Notes: a model not told the origin generated them from the letters alone. A DNA stretch of 64,000 nt from Euonymus europaeus (GCA_963580455.1 OY756962.1:21961001-22025000); one strand, 5' to 3'; positions 47,801-61,100 are shown, counted from the stretch's first letter. Numbers and translations are program-made.

Positions 47801-50800
47801 AGAATCAAGATTAATTTTTTCATCACACCAACTCACCTCCCTATTCTTGTATTCCTCAACCTCAGCTGACAAAGCATGATTTGTATCAAGAAGCAACTTG
47901 TTTTCAGCAATGTAGGCTCTAAACTCACACATCAATGTGTCAAGAATTGTCAATAATCTAGGATCATCTTTGATGCTAAGTCCGCCAAGGTGCCTATCTA
48001 CAAAGTGAAGTTTTTCCACGACCTCCTCAACCCAGCCCTCGTACTGAGCTCTAGTAACGACATATTTTACATCTGTTGCCACTATAGTTTCATACAATTC
48101 AGATAACTGGGCCTCAAGAGCAGCAGTGGAAGATGATTCATCACGAGCATTTTGAAGGTTTTCTTCATACTGCAACAAAAGATGGTAGACTCTAGATTTT
48201 TCTGATTCTAGATCTGATATTAGTTGCTTGAGATGGACCAATTCTGAATTCTGCTGGTTCAAGTGGAAGACCTGGCAATGCTTCTCGTCTGATTTGCATG
48301 TAAGATCTGCAACTATACCCTCTAGTTTATCTCTTGAGCTTCTCTCCTCCTGCAGCTCATGATGCAGAGACTGGAAGCTTTCTTTCAAACTGCTAAGCTC
48401 TGATTCAAGCTTGGCAGATTCCTCATTTTGATGCTGTAAAGATAACAACAATGCCTCGTTTTCATCATGCAATGACCTCAAACTCTCTCTCAAACCATTC
48501 AATTCCGAAACAAGCTTGATGGATTCCTCAGTTCTATTCTGTGAAGAAGTCAATGAAGCTTTGTTTTCATCAAGCAGGGACTGCATACTTTCCCTTAAAT
48601 TGTTTAACTCTGATGCAAGCTTTGCACACTCTGCGGTTTTATCCTGTAATGATGCCGTTGAAGCTTGGTTCTTATAATGCAGAAATTGTAAACTTTCTTT
48701 TAAACTGTTTATTTCTGATGCAAGCTTGGCAGATTCTTCATTTTTAGCCTGCAAAGATGTCCTCAAAGCTTGGTTTTCATGATGCACAGACAGCAAGCTG
48801 TCCTTCAAACCATCTATCTCCGACGCAAGCTTAGCAGATTCCTCAGTTTTAGCCTGCAAAGATTCTATTAATAGTTGTTTCTCCTTTGCAAGTTCAACTG
48901 TTGTTCCTTTGCTCCTCTCAAGTTCATTAGTTGCACCCTCCAATGCTAAGATTTCATCAGCAAGGTCTTCGTTTTTAGAAATAAGTTGTTGCAGCTCAAC
49001 TTCCAACCAATGAACATCCGCAAAAAGTTCTTTTTTCTGGTGTGCAAAGTTTTCTTCTACTTCAAAGTCATTCTTCAGTCTGTTGGCAATAGCCTCAACC
49101 TCCAACTGCAGCTTCCGTACCAAGGCATTAGACACGTTAAATTTATCCAGCATCTCCAGCATATCAAGTTCAAACCTATGTTTCATCACTTCAATTTCTG
49201 ATTGTGCTCTTGTTAAGGAAACCTGAACCATACATTTTTCATCCCCCAGAATTTTTTTCTCTTCCGTGAGTTCGGAAATCTTTTCACACAAATTATGCTG
49301 AAGCTCCTCCAATTGCATCACAAAACCGTTCAAGTTCTGCGACTCGGAGCACTGACTAATTGATTCACTCAAGAGAGGCAATCCAGCAAATTTCTTTTCG
49401 TGGGATGACAATAAGCTCAGCAACTTACTTTGCAGAACACTTGAGCAATTTTGCATGTTGTCCTTTACAGAAGCAAGTTCATTAAATTCAGTTTTAATAT
49501 CACTACACTCTTTCTGCAAGGTTAGAATTTCATTTTGGAGACGGCCATTTTCTAGTGTTTTTTCATTCAACAGATATTCCAACCCTGCCTTTTCTGCAGT
49601 GCAAGCCTTGAATTGATTCTCATAACTTCTGCATTCCTCTATCATGGATTCCAGTTCAGTAATTTTCTGAACAAGAAGAAAATTTTCATGTGCAGAATTT
49701 TGTATATTTGCATCCATATTTTGGTTTTCCAGAGCCAAATATTTGTATTCAGCAATGCAAGCGGCATTGTACTCATTTAGGGAGTGAACTTCATCCATTG
49801 CAGTCTTCAGCCTTTTCATCAACATCTCCTTGGACTCTGCAGAAAGCTCTAGTTGCTGTGACAGTTCAACTATTTTCTCTTTCAGTAGTCTAACATCATC
49901 GCTTGCTTCAAGCAAAGTTTCCGCTAAAGTCTTCGAAAGCACATCCAAGTATATATTCAGCAAGTACATCTCACAAACTTCTTCTTCAACCTTTTGATAT
50001 AGCCCTTCTTGTAAGCAGAGTGATTGCTGTAAGTTTTCTAAAAGAAAATCTCCACCCAAGTTGTGTTTCTTTGACCCGACAAATTGATTTTGGCACTTGA
50101 AGTTTTTTGGGATAAACTCCATCAAATCAATTTTATGATCTTGTGCAATTTCTGGGAAACATTGGAAGCTTGTTGGTGAAGAATCTACAAAATCTTGTCT
50201 GATAAGGTTCTCATTAGTCTCGAACATAGACGAAACCTGGACAGATAACAGTTGAAGATCCTTCTGCAATTGATTAACAGCAATGGAGTAGTTCAACCGT
50301 GCCCGCTTAAGTGCTGCTTCTGCAGCAATAGCTCTTCTTTCAAGCTCCTTGTTAAGGGAATCCAAGTCACGTTTTTCCTCAGCAAGTCTTAACATCTGCT
50401 CATTGAGACCTTGGCACATTGTTTCCATCTCTGCCTTGGTGGAAGAAACTGTGTACAGACAGGTAGAGTGCTCATTTCTGAGATTTTGCAACTCGCACAT
50501 CGTCTGTCTCTGATTTTCTTCAAGCTCCTGGATGAGGGCTTCATAGTAACACTCCATCTGATCCATTTTTTTTACAAGGCATTGCTTTTCAGATTTAGAA
50601 TCATCCAACTCTCTCAAGAGTTCAGATATTTTTCCCTTCATTGCATTTAAAACTTCGACACGATCAGGATTCTGAGACCCAGGCATGCCATGAAGCATTT
50701 CAAACTCTGGTTGACACAAGTCAACATCAAAACCAATTTCTGATGCAAGTTGCTCACTTCTACCAAGACTAGTTACTCTGTTCTCCTTCATGCTTGCTCC

Positions 50801-53800
50801 TTCAGATGACATCAGGTTAAGATTATGACCTGCCAATTGAGTTCCATCTTTGAGATTCTGCAGAGCACTGAGCAAAGCCTCTAAGTCAGAGTAAAGGAAC
50901 CTGAAGTCCCTTTCATGGTATCCAATTGACGCCTTGTTTAGAAGTTCTCTCGCCTTATCCTCCAAGACAAACACCTCCTTCAGCCATCTAAGCAGCAGAT
51001 CTTGAGATATTTTATCCTGTTTTGTCTCACTAGCTTCTATGCTAGTAAATGAAGGGAATAATTTAGATCTATTTAGCAATTTGAAATCATCTTTTAAGAA
51101 TGAACACTCTAATTTCAGCGTAGAAACCTCTTTTGCCAGATGTTCTCCAGAAACAATCTCAGCAGCCAGTTGCTCAGCAACTCTTTGTGTTTCAGTGCCT
51201 ATCTCTTCTGCGTGACTTTGTAAGGAGCTCAACTCCAGCTTAAGCTCAAGGATAGATGACTCAGCTACCTTCAAGCTTCCTCTGAGTCTACTATTATCTT
51301 CGTAGGAAACTGCCAAGTCATTATCTGCGGAATAGTCAGATCCCCAGCCATTAGTCCCCTGTGCAGAAAAGCGATGATCAGAAGGGTCCCCTCTCTCAGG
51401 CTGGGGACTATGGCCAAGGGAAAGCCCAGCTAAATCACCAGAAACTGTACTTTTAATGCTGTCTATTTCTTGTATACTGGATGTATCTTGCTTCTCTACA
51501 TATAAACTTCCTGAAGTATTGGAAGATCCATCAAAACCAGCAGCCGAGTCTGGGTACTCATCGTTCATTCCTGCATCATCTTCAAGTGAAAGTAGCTCCT
51601 TTGTTTTGTTTTTGAATCTCAATTTCACATTGACCTACAATAACAGAGAAGAAGATACTACAATCTATAAATAAGAACAACATATACTAGTCGACCGTAG
51701 AGAAGACTAATTGTATTTAGGAATGTACATGCTGAGTATGATTAGAATGCAATAGGTTAATAATCGTTTGCATCTGATAGTTCTTCTAATAGTATTTTGA
51801 GGAAACGAATTGTTTAAACAGTCAACCAAAAGGAAATCCGATAGGTAATACTTAACATTTTTTTAATGAACTAATATATGTTCCCAGAGAAAAAAGTCCT
51901 AAGAAATATCAAGTGACATCGAAGATAAATTGTTTCTATGTCCAAAACTAACATTTTTTTGCGAGACATGACTGATGGATTCTATAAATATTAGCAACTA
52001 ATACGTCACAGAAATTAGTGAGTCAAACATATGCCATGTTGGGACATGAGTCATAAATAAAACGCAGAACATATAACACAAAAATCCTCTTCACAAAACA
52101 TGAAATAAAATTCCATCTTTAGGTGCGTTGTTTCTTAAAACAAAGTTAATCCAGAAATGAGAAGCAAAAAGGTAATTATCATACAATACGTAGAAATTGA
52201 CGAATCCAAACAAAAGAACAAATATAACCTTATCTTCTTGACTATTGACAGTCTCTTTGGAAGGTGAAAGTTTTCCACCTGAAGATTCATGAGGACTATT
52301 TTGGTCAGTTGCAAGCTGCAACCCTCTTTCTCTGAGTTCCCTCTGCTGCTCAAACTCTCTAAAAGAAAACTATCATGACTAAGTGAATTGAAATAAGCTG
52401 AATCATTAAGCTTAAGCATTTCAATGTAGTACCTGAAACCAGTTTTAGAGCTTAACAGCTGTACAGTCACCTGGCATAAAAGGCGTAGTACACTACATGA
52501 GAATTTGCACTATATTTCTTTGGTATTAGAGACAAATCTTGGACAAGGAATGGGCAAAGGTAACTAGTAAGATCTAATTTGGCATATAGAGGTTATTGAT
52601 AATATGAATTGCCTAAGATGATATTGAATCCAAGGAAAAAAATGAAATTCTGAAATCCTCACGTTTAAAATAGTTCCAGAATCACAACCGTGAAGAGGCA
52701 GTGCCACAGCAGAGGGTTTTAACGCATCTGCATAATCAACAAGATTGATGGTAGCCTCACCAAGAAGGCTAGACCTTGAAGAACCCTGACATCAATCAAT
52801 CTCATATAAGAAACAGTTACATTTATGAAACAGATTGTTGACATGAGTTAATAACTCACATCAATGATATCAGACACCCAAAAAAAATAGAAATCTAATA
52901 GAAAGTGATTAAAATGAAAGGATAAGGATGCTACCATAGCGACAACAAGCTTATAAAGCTTTTCATCATATTGTTTAGTTTTAGTGTCTTGGAGAAGTCT
53001 TGTAGTCTCATAGATAGGATCAGCCCATTTGCATGTCCCATTTTTCACATTTGCTTTGGTTGTCTTTGCCGATGCTTTTCCAGAATCAGTGGGAATAAAA
53101 GATATGAAAAGTTTGTCCCATCCAGTTTGTGGAATCTGGCTCGCACAGAGGGATAACATTCAGTCGAAAATTATTAAGAATAGTGGTGGTGTTGATGAAG
53201 GTAACAAAAATCCATTCACAAGAATGGTGATTAGCAATTGGTGGACTAGAAGAGTGACTCAGATAGTTGTGGCATTTTCCAATTGTTGAATACAGCTGAG
53301 TTAAATCTCTCTTCAGACAAATCCTAACTCCTAATGTCATCAAAATTTTCAATCATTACAAGCCAAGCAATCATAATAGTTATTTACCCCATTCCAAAAA
53401 ACACAAAACTAGATTGCCAATGAAAATGCTAGCAAAATCATGATAACCTCTGAGAGAGAGAGATGGTGGAGAAAAGAGACCAAGTGATGTGTCAGTTGCA
53501 ACCAAGACGTACTCATGAAGACCATGATAATAGGTTAATTTAGGAGAGTGCTCGTCTACGATAGTCATCTTTTTCAGTCACCTTTCAACATATGAATTCA
53601 TAAAATTAGGAAAAACAAGTCAATTCTTAGAATGACGTTTCATCTAGGTTTCTATGCCGTTCTTATGCTCTCTTTTTTTATTATTTATCATACCACCATT
53701 CTCTGGCTGCAAGCACACACCCAACTGGTTAAATACATTTACCAACAACGCTTAATGTCAGCCATTTGCATCAAACTCCAGGCAATTCATGATCTCAAAA

Positions 53801-54101
53801 CACAATTGAGCTCCCTTTTTCAAAAATTCTATTTAGACTTTATGCTCCTCCCTAATGTCAAAGATGAAAGGAAGAAAACAAAGATAAAAAATACCACAAA
53901 AAACAGTTCCTGAAGACGAGCACATGAAGGTGGCAATGTCCAACAGGTACGGACTATTTGAAAGGTGTAAGAAAACTTCTTCTTTCTTTTATAAACAAAT
54001 AAACAATGTGTAAGCAAACTTACATGCGTAGCATGGAATTGTAGCCGAAAGACTACTTTGACTTTTGCCTTCTCAAGCTTCCATTTAGCAATCCTTGACA
54101 T
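44810..54101 (-). CDS. Large NT-C2 domain and coiled-coil protein (2019 residues), ten coding exons
   Basis: Exons (minus): 54024-54101, 52935-53135, 52663-52785, 52433-52470, 52229-52358, 46820-51634, 45944-46096, 45660-45758, 45437-45579, 44810-45089. They join without frame error to 6060 nt. Residues 1-148 form an N-terminal C2-like domain (NT-C2/EEIG1-EHBP1 type): MSRIAKWKLEKAKVKVVFRL, GWDKLFISFIPTDSGK, CKWADPIYETTRLLQD, LGEATINLVDYAD. A Ser/Asp-rich linker to about residue 285 leads into near-continuous coiled coil, with five 35-residue repeats. The C-terminus ends GERQKLMMTLKNFRASKK. By order and length it matches the Arabidopsis At1g22060-type proteins annotated as sporulation-specific or myosin-like. 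Their molecular role is poorly known; the architecture suggests a membrane- or cytoskeleton-linked scaffold (inference). One exon of 4.8 kb carries 80% of the protein. Confidence 0.92.
48345..48868 (-). repeat. Five tandem 105-bp coding repeats in the coiled-coil gene
   Basis: The protein repeats a 35-residue unit of the type LQAKTEESAKLASEI, then LKDSLLSVHHENQAL, five times (variants NEESAKLASEINSL, TAECAKLASELNNL, TEESIKLVSELNGL, NEESAKLESELSSL). Thirty-five residues is five heptads, so copies can be gained or lost without breaking the coiled coil. Confidence 0.85.
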
Positions 54102-55930
54102 CACTGGAAAATCAATCTATCACCAACTGCATAACGTCGGGCTGCGCTTGTCGCGCCCCACTAATTATATATCACTCATAAAAGATAACTGCAGCATCTG
54201 TCATTCATGAAACAGAGTCAGTTTCCATATGTAAACCACACCAAGGTTCACATCCAAAGACAGTGAACAAAAAATAAAAACCTTGTACTGTATAACAAAC
54301 ACTAAAAGAAAAAAATAGCTAAAAAGAATTGGAAAACATGGTAGTGGTGTCTCAGAATTATTCAAATGATTAGCCAGATAAGAGCCAGAATCACCATCAT
54401 GGATCAAAAGAAGTGCAACAACCTGGTCCCACATTCTGGAACTCAAATTCTAAAAATCATCATTGAGAAAAGACAGAAGGTAGAGCATAAACTGACAACA
54501 TAAAATGGCAATATTGTTCCAGATGTGTGAAATTATTTAGCCTCCAAACTATCAAACGTTAATCTGGGACCAATCTTTTTGTAGAAACACATGAGCATAT
54601 ATCGAATCCAAAAAACTAACAACCAGTCTTTCAAATCCATAAAAAGTTAAAAACTAGGAAGAATTTAAATTGTTTAATCAGGGAATTAATAGTTTACATT
54701 GCAGCAACACCATAACCAGTGAATTACTTTGCAAAATTTACAAGAGAAAAGGCAAAAAATTATGACAACTCAAAAGGGGCGGACTTGGGAAATTAAATCA
54801 AACATGGAGAGTTAATAATCACAAAAAAGTCAAAAGAAAATAAAGCATACACAAAAGAATCCAGCCAATAAAACCTAAAGGCCTTCCAGTTCCAGGGATG
54901 ATACGTACAGATGGGCGACCCTGCATCAGGCAGTAACACTGTGCAGACCCAACCTCACAGGCAAGACAGAAACCTCAAATGATTAACTGCAAGGTTAGCA
55001 CTGCGATCCTAAAGTGCCCTGAACTTAACTATACTCATGACTTGGTTAAGTCCTAGCATTAGAGAACAGTGTTAAGCAGTGAACAGCGATCCTTAAGTAA
55101 AGCCTCCACTATTACAGAGCCTAATTCAACCAAATTGTGGTCTGGTGGGTTTGACATTTCAAAACTAAACCAACCATAAAACACAAGATCTACCAACTCC
55201 TACCTCAGCAATTACCAAAACAAAAACTCCTACCTCAGCAACCAAAACCGGAAGTAAACTGGTGCTTCAAAACTGATCTAAAAAGTAAATTCCAGCTCTT
55301 ACCTTCCCCGAATAAGCCACCAGCTGTCCCTAAACGCCAAAACCAGAAAGGATTTGAAAATGCCCACCAAGAAAACGCCCCAATCGGAATCCTAAAAACA
55401 AAAACACTGTGTCTTCAAAGTTGAATCTCAGATAACAAAGAAAGTGGAACAATAGCAGCATTACAGTGAGGTCGAAAATAGGCAAAAGAAAGAGAGTAGC
55501 AAATAGTTCGAGAATAGCAGAATGGAAGACAAAAATGCCTGGCTTAATATGGCAACAATATGCCTCTCCAGGCATATCAGTTCAATGTACAAACAAAAGT
55601 GACGACAAGAACCCACTGCGTTTTCCTTCAACAAAACGCCAAAATTGACAAAAACAGAAAAATTAAAAAGAGAACTAAAATACTTACTCCTGATTTACCA
55701 GATTTGACACCACTACAGCACCGTCAAAACTCGAACAGAATTACTAAAGACTCTTACTTCACACAAAACGCCATAAGAACGAACCACATCTCAAATTCAA
55801 ACCTGAAAACATCACAATGATGTGCTTACCTAGTGACGGATCCTCGGGAACTTAAGGTGGAAGGGAATGCAGAGCACGGAGTCTTCACAGCGGAGGTTCT
55901 CCTATATATCTCTCGCTCTCTAAGTCTCTC
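54102..55930 (-). promoter_or_regulatory. Leader introns and promoter of the coiled-coil gene
   Basis: The start codon at 54,099-54,101 follows an acceptor (ttttccag|tg), so the 5' UTR is spliced. On the minus strand a leader exon with a good donor (cactag|gtaagc, near 55,831|55,830) lies 3' of a TATA-like atatatagg near 55,900-55,908 and a CT-rich tract. Between these there is no credible coding frame. Exact leader exons cannot be fixed without transcript data. Confidence 0.55.
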
Positions 55931-56646
55931 TGTCCGATTGACACTGAGATATGCGCTTGCGTTGGGATTTCTAGAGGAGAATGTGGTATAGGCGTAACGA
56001 AGCAGTAAAATTAGGGTTATTTTAGAGGCTAAGTATAATAATTAATTAGAAAGGTGAGATAGAGGTGGTTGAAGATGAGCAATCAGTCACTGCTATTCTC
56101 TCAGATTTGTAGTGATATAGGGTGCTATTAATTAAACAACAGAAGTCATCCCGCCAAAGCATGAAAACCTGCTCCTGTCATTCTTATTAATAATTACTTT
56201 TCTTAACAGTCCCCTTAATTAAAGGCTACTGTTTTGTATTTTTGCTAAAATGCCACTTGGATTCTTGACTTTGATAGCAAACCCTGAAGATCGAATCCAG
56301 CAACCGCATTCTTTTTTCTTTCTTTTTTTTAAAAAAAAGACACAAATGTAGCGACCTCAAAATGGGGAGTTAGGTCAACTTTCCATCATTAAAATATTGG
56401 TTATTGTTCAATTGGATGATTTTTGTTCAATTTTTGTGAAAATAATACAACACACACGACAGAGACAGGACACGCCAGTACAAAAGGGTCAATCAATTGT
56501 ACCGCAGAATCCTATATATCCTACACACACACGTTACATTACCGATGTGATAGATCTACCCAAGCTACCCAGTTAACAAACCGACGAAATACTTAGCAGA
56601 CTAACTCACACCTAAGAGGTTTTTTGTTCAAATGATACAAGTGAGT
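55931..56646. other. Spacer between the coiled-coil gene and the TRIM
   Basis: Possible upstream regulatory DNA of the coiled-coil gene, then AT-rich sequence. No gene or element recognised. Confidence 0.45.
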
Positions 56647-57323
56647 TGTAAAGAATCCCACATCGAAAGATGTGGGATGTAAAATGCTCTTTATAAGAGC
56701 CAAAACCCACCTCCTACACTAACAAGGCCTTTTCCCTTGTGTAGTGAGTTGGGCCCAAGCCCACTTGCTGCACTTGAGGAGAAACAAAGTCGTGCGGGCC
56801 CGTTGTATCCTTGTGAACCGGACAACCCCTATGTGGGCCCGATGTATCCAGTGAACCGGACAACCTAAAGCGGACAATATTGTTAGTGTGTGGGGGTGTG
56901 GAAATTACAACATGGTATCGAAGCCAGGTTTGATCCAGTTGGATTCTTGGGTGTTAGTGTGTGGGGGTGTGGAAATTACAACATGGTATCGAAGCCAGGT
57001 TTGATCCAGTTGGATTCTTGGGTATGACCTCTACTCCACTTGTTGGGTCTGTGGTATAACCCAGCCCACAAGTGCGGGGGAGTGTAAAGAATCCAATGCT
57101 CTTTATAAGAGCCAAAGCCCACCTCCTACACTAACAAGGCCTTTTCCCTTGTGTAGTGAGTTGGGCCCAAGCCCACTTGCTGCACTTGAGGAGAAACAAA
57201 GCCGTGCGGGCCCGTTGTATCCTTGTGAACCGGACAACCCCTATGTGGGCCCGATGTATCCAGTGAACCGGACAACCTAAAGCGGACAATATTGTTAGTG
57301 TGTGGGGTGTGGAAATTACAACA
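56647..57323 (+). mobile_element. TRIM retrotransposon (677 bp)
   Basis: LTR 1 (56,647-56,912, 266 bp) and LTR 2 (57,083-57,323, 241 bp) both begin tgtaaagaatcc and end attacaaca. Directly after LTR 1 is tggtatcgaagccagg, a primer-binding site of the initiator tRNA-Met type. Directly before LTR 2 is the purine tract gtgcgggggag. The internal part is only 170 bp and encodes nothing, which defines a terminal-repeat retrotransposon in miniature. LTR 2 lacks a 24-bp stretch with the cccacatcg/gatgtggg hairpin present in LTR 1. The 5-bp flanks differ (tgagt, taaat). Confidence 0.87.
56881..57022. repeat. 71-bp exact tandem duplication across the TRIM LTR/primer-site junction
   Basis: Bases 56,881-56,951 (end of LTR 1, primer-binding site and following bases to cttggg) are repeated at 56,952-57,022. 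The TRIM therefore carries two LTR ends and two primer-binding sites in tandem. Confidence 0.9.
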
Positions 57324-59949
57324 TAAATTACTTTAAGTTTCAATTTATTCGAAATTGATAATACGGTCATATTTTGAGTTTTTTCCGGACAGTCAACACG
57401 CTGATATAGCGCGTTAACTGTTATTGTTATGTCTAATGTTGATGAGCTGACATTACGGCATCAATTATTGTTGCCACATCTAAGACGTGACATCAAATGA
57501 AAAAAATTAAATAAAAAAAAAACTTCTACATCTTAAAAAAATAATAATCCTCGACTCTTATTCATGAAGGGAACATATTAAAATTGAGAGTGCAATTCGC
57601 CATCGACGTTATCGTTGAGGCTGTCGTGATTGTTGCTGCGACCAATGATCAAATAAATCGAAATTTTAAGTTATTCATCTGTATCTTCTGAACAACCAAT
57701 GATCAAATAGAAAATTGTCAATCTTTCAATGATCATAACGTAACTCTGAAAACAACCTACATAAAATGTATGACCTGACAACGTTTTTTTTTCTCTCCCA
57801 ATAAATGAAACATAGATTTAGATTGCATGGGGAAGTTCACCAAGTCAAACCCCATCCCTAGGAAAATGGAATGACATTGAATCCTCAATAATTTAAACGA
57901 TATGCGGTCTCAACAAATGAAACAACCGTGATAGGCATACTAGTCAAATGTATAAGTGAAAGGCAGTTAAGAAAAAGGTGGGCACCTTACAAAAAAAAAA
58001 AGAAAAAAGAAAAAGGTGGGCACGCGGCCGAATAGCAAAGGACCACTTGTAGTATTTTCGTTAGTGGGTTAGTGTTTAGGTTAGTGCTCTAGTATTTTCT
58101 AGAGTTAAAGAAAACTATGGGAAAGGGTGGGAGAGGTGAGAATTAGTTCAAGTTTGGAAGGTCATATGCTCCTCGAAAGTTAGGTTTATCTTTGTGTGTT
58201 TTGTTCAGTTGCAATTCCATATATGTTTCAAATAATATTACTAGTTTATCTTCTAAATTCATTCTCAGAAATTGTATGCAGTTGTATGTTATTATTAATT
58301 GGTATCTTAGGAGTTTAATTTTGCTATGGTACGATCCTAAATGGAAGGCGAAATAATTTTTTTAGAGAAGGATATGAGCGACTTGTATGAGGAAATAATG
58401 GATGAGAATGTGTTCTTGTTGACGTGTTTGTATTGAAATATGTGTTTTGTTAATATGAGTGAGTATCTGACTTGACTTTTTGGTAACAGAGATGAGACCC
58501 AATATTAATTTTAGTGGGGAAAGAATGCAAGAATGAAATATCGGTGAATTGAATAATATGGAGAAAATTATATTGAGATATGTGTTTTGGTGATGTGACT
58601 ACATCGGAAGAATTGTTTTGTTAATGTGGATAGTAATGTGGGACCACCTTTGTTCTAATAGAGGTGAGATCCATAAACAAATTTAATGGGAAATGCCATT
58701 ATAATTGATCAGTCAAGTGTATAAAATTACTGCAATACTTGTTATATCTAATAAAAGTGTCCCAAAAGATCTCAAATCTCATGTGGCAAGTCATGGACCA
58801 CAAATTTTTAAAAGAAAATACACTTTTAAAATTTAAACATATGTGCATTGTCCCACTTAAGACACTTTGTGATGGAAAAGTTTTTGGATACTTTTAACAT
58901 TTTCCATAAAAGAAGGGTAGTTAAGAAAAAGATGAGGCACATGGCTGAATAGCAGGGGACACTTGAGGTATTTTTGTTACTGGGTTAGTGCCCCAAATAA
59001 AGGCCAGCATCCAACCCTAAATGACAAATGTTATATTCCTTGACAACAAGTAAATTCTAGAAATGGCATGGATTTGAGGTGCATAAGGGAGACAAGACGA
59101 TATGGTATATCTTCATCTTCTCCAATGGTTAGTTCTCAGCACTCAATGCCCAAATTTAATTTAATCCATCAATTGTCAAGGTCTGAGCCTGCCAAGTGCC
59201 AACCAACGTGAATATTGCCACAGCCCACAGCCAAGCCAACGAGCAGACTTTTATCACATGATATGTGTTGCAGCTCACGTGGGACTTGCGCTCCATCTCC
59301 TTCGAGGCACACGTGCATTGAGGACGATGCACTTTATATAAAAGACAGCAAAGTAGGCATACCGGCATAAATGAAGGGGATCGCGTGACTTGTGAATAAG
59401 AAAATTGTGTTTTTTTAATTATTATTGTAAAGGGAAAATTAGTGTTTATCCTTCTTTTAATCTTAAAATCATAATTGATTCACTTAATTATCTTTTAAAA
59501 GTTATCAATTACTCTCTTTTTAGTTATTATTGCTAGCGATACCACCACATCAGTCAATTATTAGACAGTGGAATCTAATATTTGGAACGTAGCAGTTGCT
59601 TTTCTAGCGGGTTATATAAAGGCCCATCTGACATCTGTCTATCACTGGGCCCAAGTGATTGATGGGCCATCAAAGCCCAAGTTCATATCTCAACGTGTGC
59701 AAGGCGGCCTTAGGCTAAGAGCAGCTCGGGCCTCTTGGCAATCCAGCTCTGAAGACAATAAATCCTGGATTTGGGTTCTTCCAACGTCGATTACTTCCAA
59801 CGCTTTCCTTATGCAAATGTGAGGAGTTTCATGTATGTAACTTTAGTCCGTCTTTTTCTCCGGTCTTCTCTGTTGGTGCGGCGGCGACTTTTTTTCTTAA
59901 TTTGAAATTCTAACCCTAAATAATATCATATAAATTTACTATTTATATA
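57324..59949. other. AT-rich spacer with two sets of diverged direct repeats
   Basis: A motif (cagttaagaaaaaggtgggc, then ggccgaatagc and tttcgttagtgggttagtg) at about 57,963-58,073 recurs diverged at about 58,917-58,990. Inside the interval, tgaaatatgtgttttgttaa and gagatgagaccc at 58,434-58,500 recur at 58,574-58,675. The outer pair could be the ends of a decayed element, but no coding sequence is present. The stretch 59,560-59,830 holds several ggccca/tgggcc words but no gene. Confidence 0.45.
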
Positions 59950-60532
59950 TTGGGATGACAATTTTTTTCCCAGCCCAACCTGCCCCGCGCAGGTTTTTAT
60001 CGACGGGGCTGGAATGGGGCAAAAAAGTGTAACCAGCATGTGTAGCGGGGCAGATCAATCCCGTAACCTGCCTTGTATCCCGCCCTGCTAGTAACCCGAT
60101 ACTACCTATATAACTTATATATATATATACAAGTTTATATTTTAATCAACACTACTATACTAGTACATAGTAATCAACCTTGAGTTATTTAATTATTGTA
60201 TATCATATAAAACATATAATATACCCCTACTCCTTATTTGATTGAATTGGATGATGTGTTTTTATTGTAGTTGTTATTTTTTGTTCATTGTTAGTTATTT
60301 CACATTATAAAGTTTGAGATTAGATGATTGTATGAATTTATTTTGTTTATTGTTTGATTATTTTGAATATCAAAAATTGATAGAATGACGTTGGATAATT
60401 TTATTAAAAATAATATATTTAAATTAATATTGTGTTTGAATCTTTTTTGAATTTTGGTGCGGGGATGGGGGAAAGAAATTGTCTCGAAGTGTAGGACGAT
60501 CATGATCCAGCCCCACCCCGTTGCCATCCCTA
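59950..60532. mobile_element. Non-autonomous hAT-type element (583 bp)
   Basis: The left end ttgggatgacaa (59,950-59,961) and the inverted right end tagggatggcaacgggg (60,516-60,532) match. Exact 8-bp repeats tttatata flank the element (59,942-59,949 and 60,533-60,540). Gc-rich stretches with ccagccc/ggggctgg lie near both ends and the inside is AT-rich without a transposase. The AT-rich target makes a chance match of the flanks more likely than for the element at 2231. Confidence 0.7.
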
Positions 60533-60778
60533 TTTATATATTCAAAATGAACCTAAACTCGCGCATACTAGTACATAAAAATTTCTCACTAAACAATAAC
60601 AAATGTTTGACAAAAAATTATTGAAACTGAACTCAAAATGTTCCGAGTCCATTGTGATTATAAATCAATAGTACGTTACAAATTAGAAGCTAGATACAAG
60701 TGCATTTTGTTGATCAAGTAACAATCAAAGCTATAAAATGAATTACAAGAAAATCAAATACACTCTTTTGTTCGTGAA

Positions 60779-61018
60779 TCAAACCTTTTGATCCAATGTA
60801 TTCACCATTTTTCCAGAAAAATCTGCTGGAAAATCTGAGCTTGGCTGGATCTTCTTAATCAACCATAGGAAACAACCACTTTCACTTTTCGCTTTCCCTT
60901 GATGCTTAATCCCTTCAATCTTCTTCCTTCCTTCTTCTTCATCCATTTTCTTCATCTTCTCCTTATGGAGCTTTCGTAACACATATGCTTCTGTCAAATC
61001 ATATCCAGGGGTTGCCAT
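60779..61018 (-). CDS. Small unknown protein, 79 residues
   Basis: A single-exon frame from ATG at 61,018 to a stop at 60,779. The peptide begins MATPGYDLTEAYVLRKLHKE, is strongly charged to about residue 45 (KMKKMDEEEGRKKIEG), then has SGCFLWLIKKIQPSS and a polar tail. It has no signal peptide or membrane segment. A TATA-like box (61,094-61,100 on the + strand atttata) lies 76 bp upstream. The codon use, start context and promoter suggest a real gene of the small, stress-type uncharacterised proteins seen in plants, but I recognise no named family. Confidence 0.6.
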   Translation of the reverse strand: MATPGYDLTEAYVLRKLHKEKMKKMDEEEGRKKIEGIKHQGKAKSESGCFLWLIKKIQPSSDFPADFSGKMVNTLDQKV

Positions 61019-61100
61019 GTCAGCAGAAGAACTTAAGATAGTATTTGAATTTGCTCTGTTTGGAAATGAAGAATGAGTGGTCTTGTGTGAATAATTTATA

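Noticed and set aside
47085..50650. Several plus-strand frames across the large coiled-coil exon
   Set aside because: Opposite-strand shadows of a 1605-codon open exon with clear coiled-coil sequence.
57963..58990. LTR retrotransposon bounded by the two diverged direct repeats
   Set aside because: No TG/CA ends, primer-binding site, purine tract or coding sequence between them.
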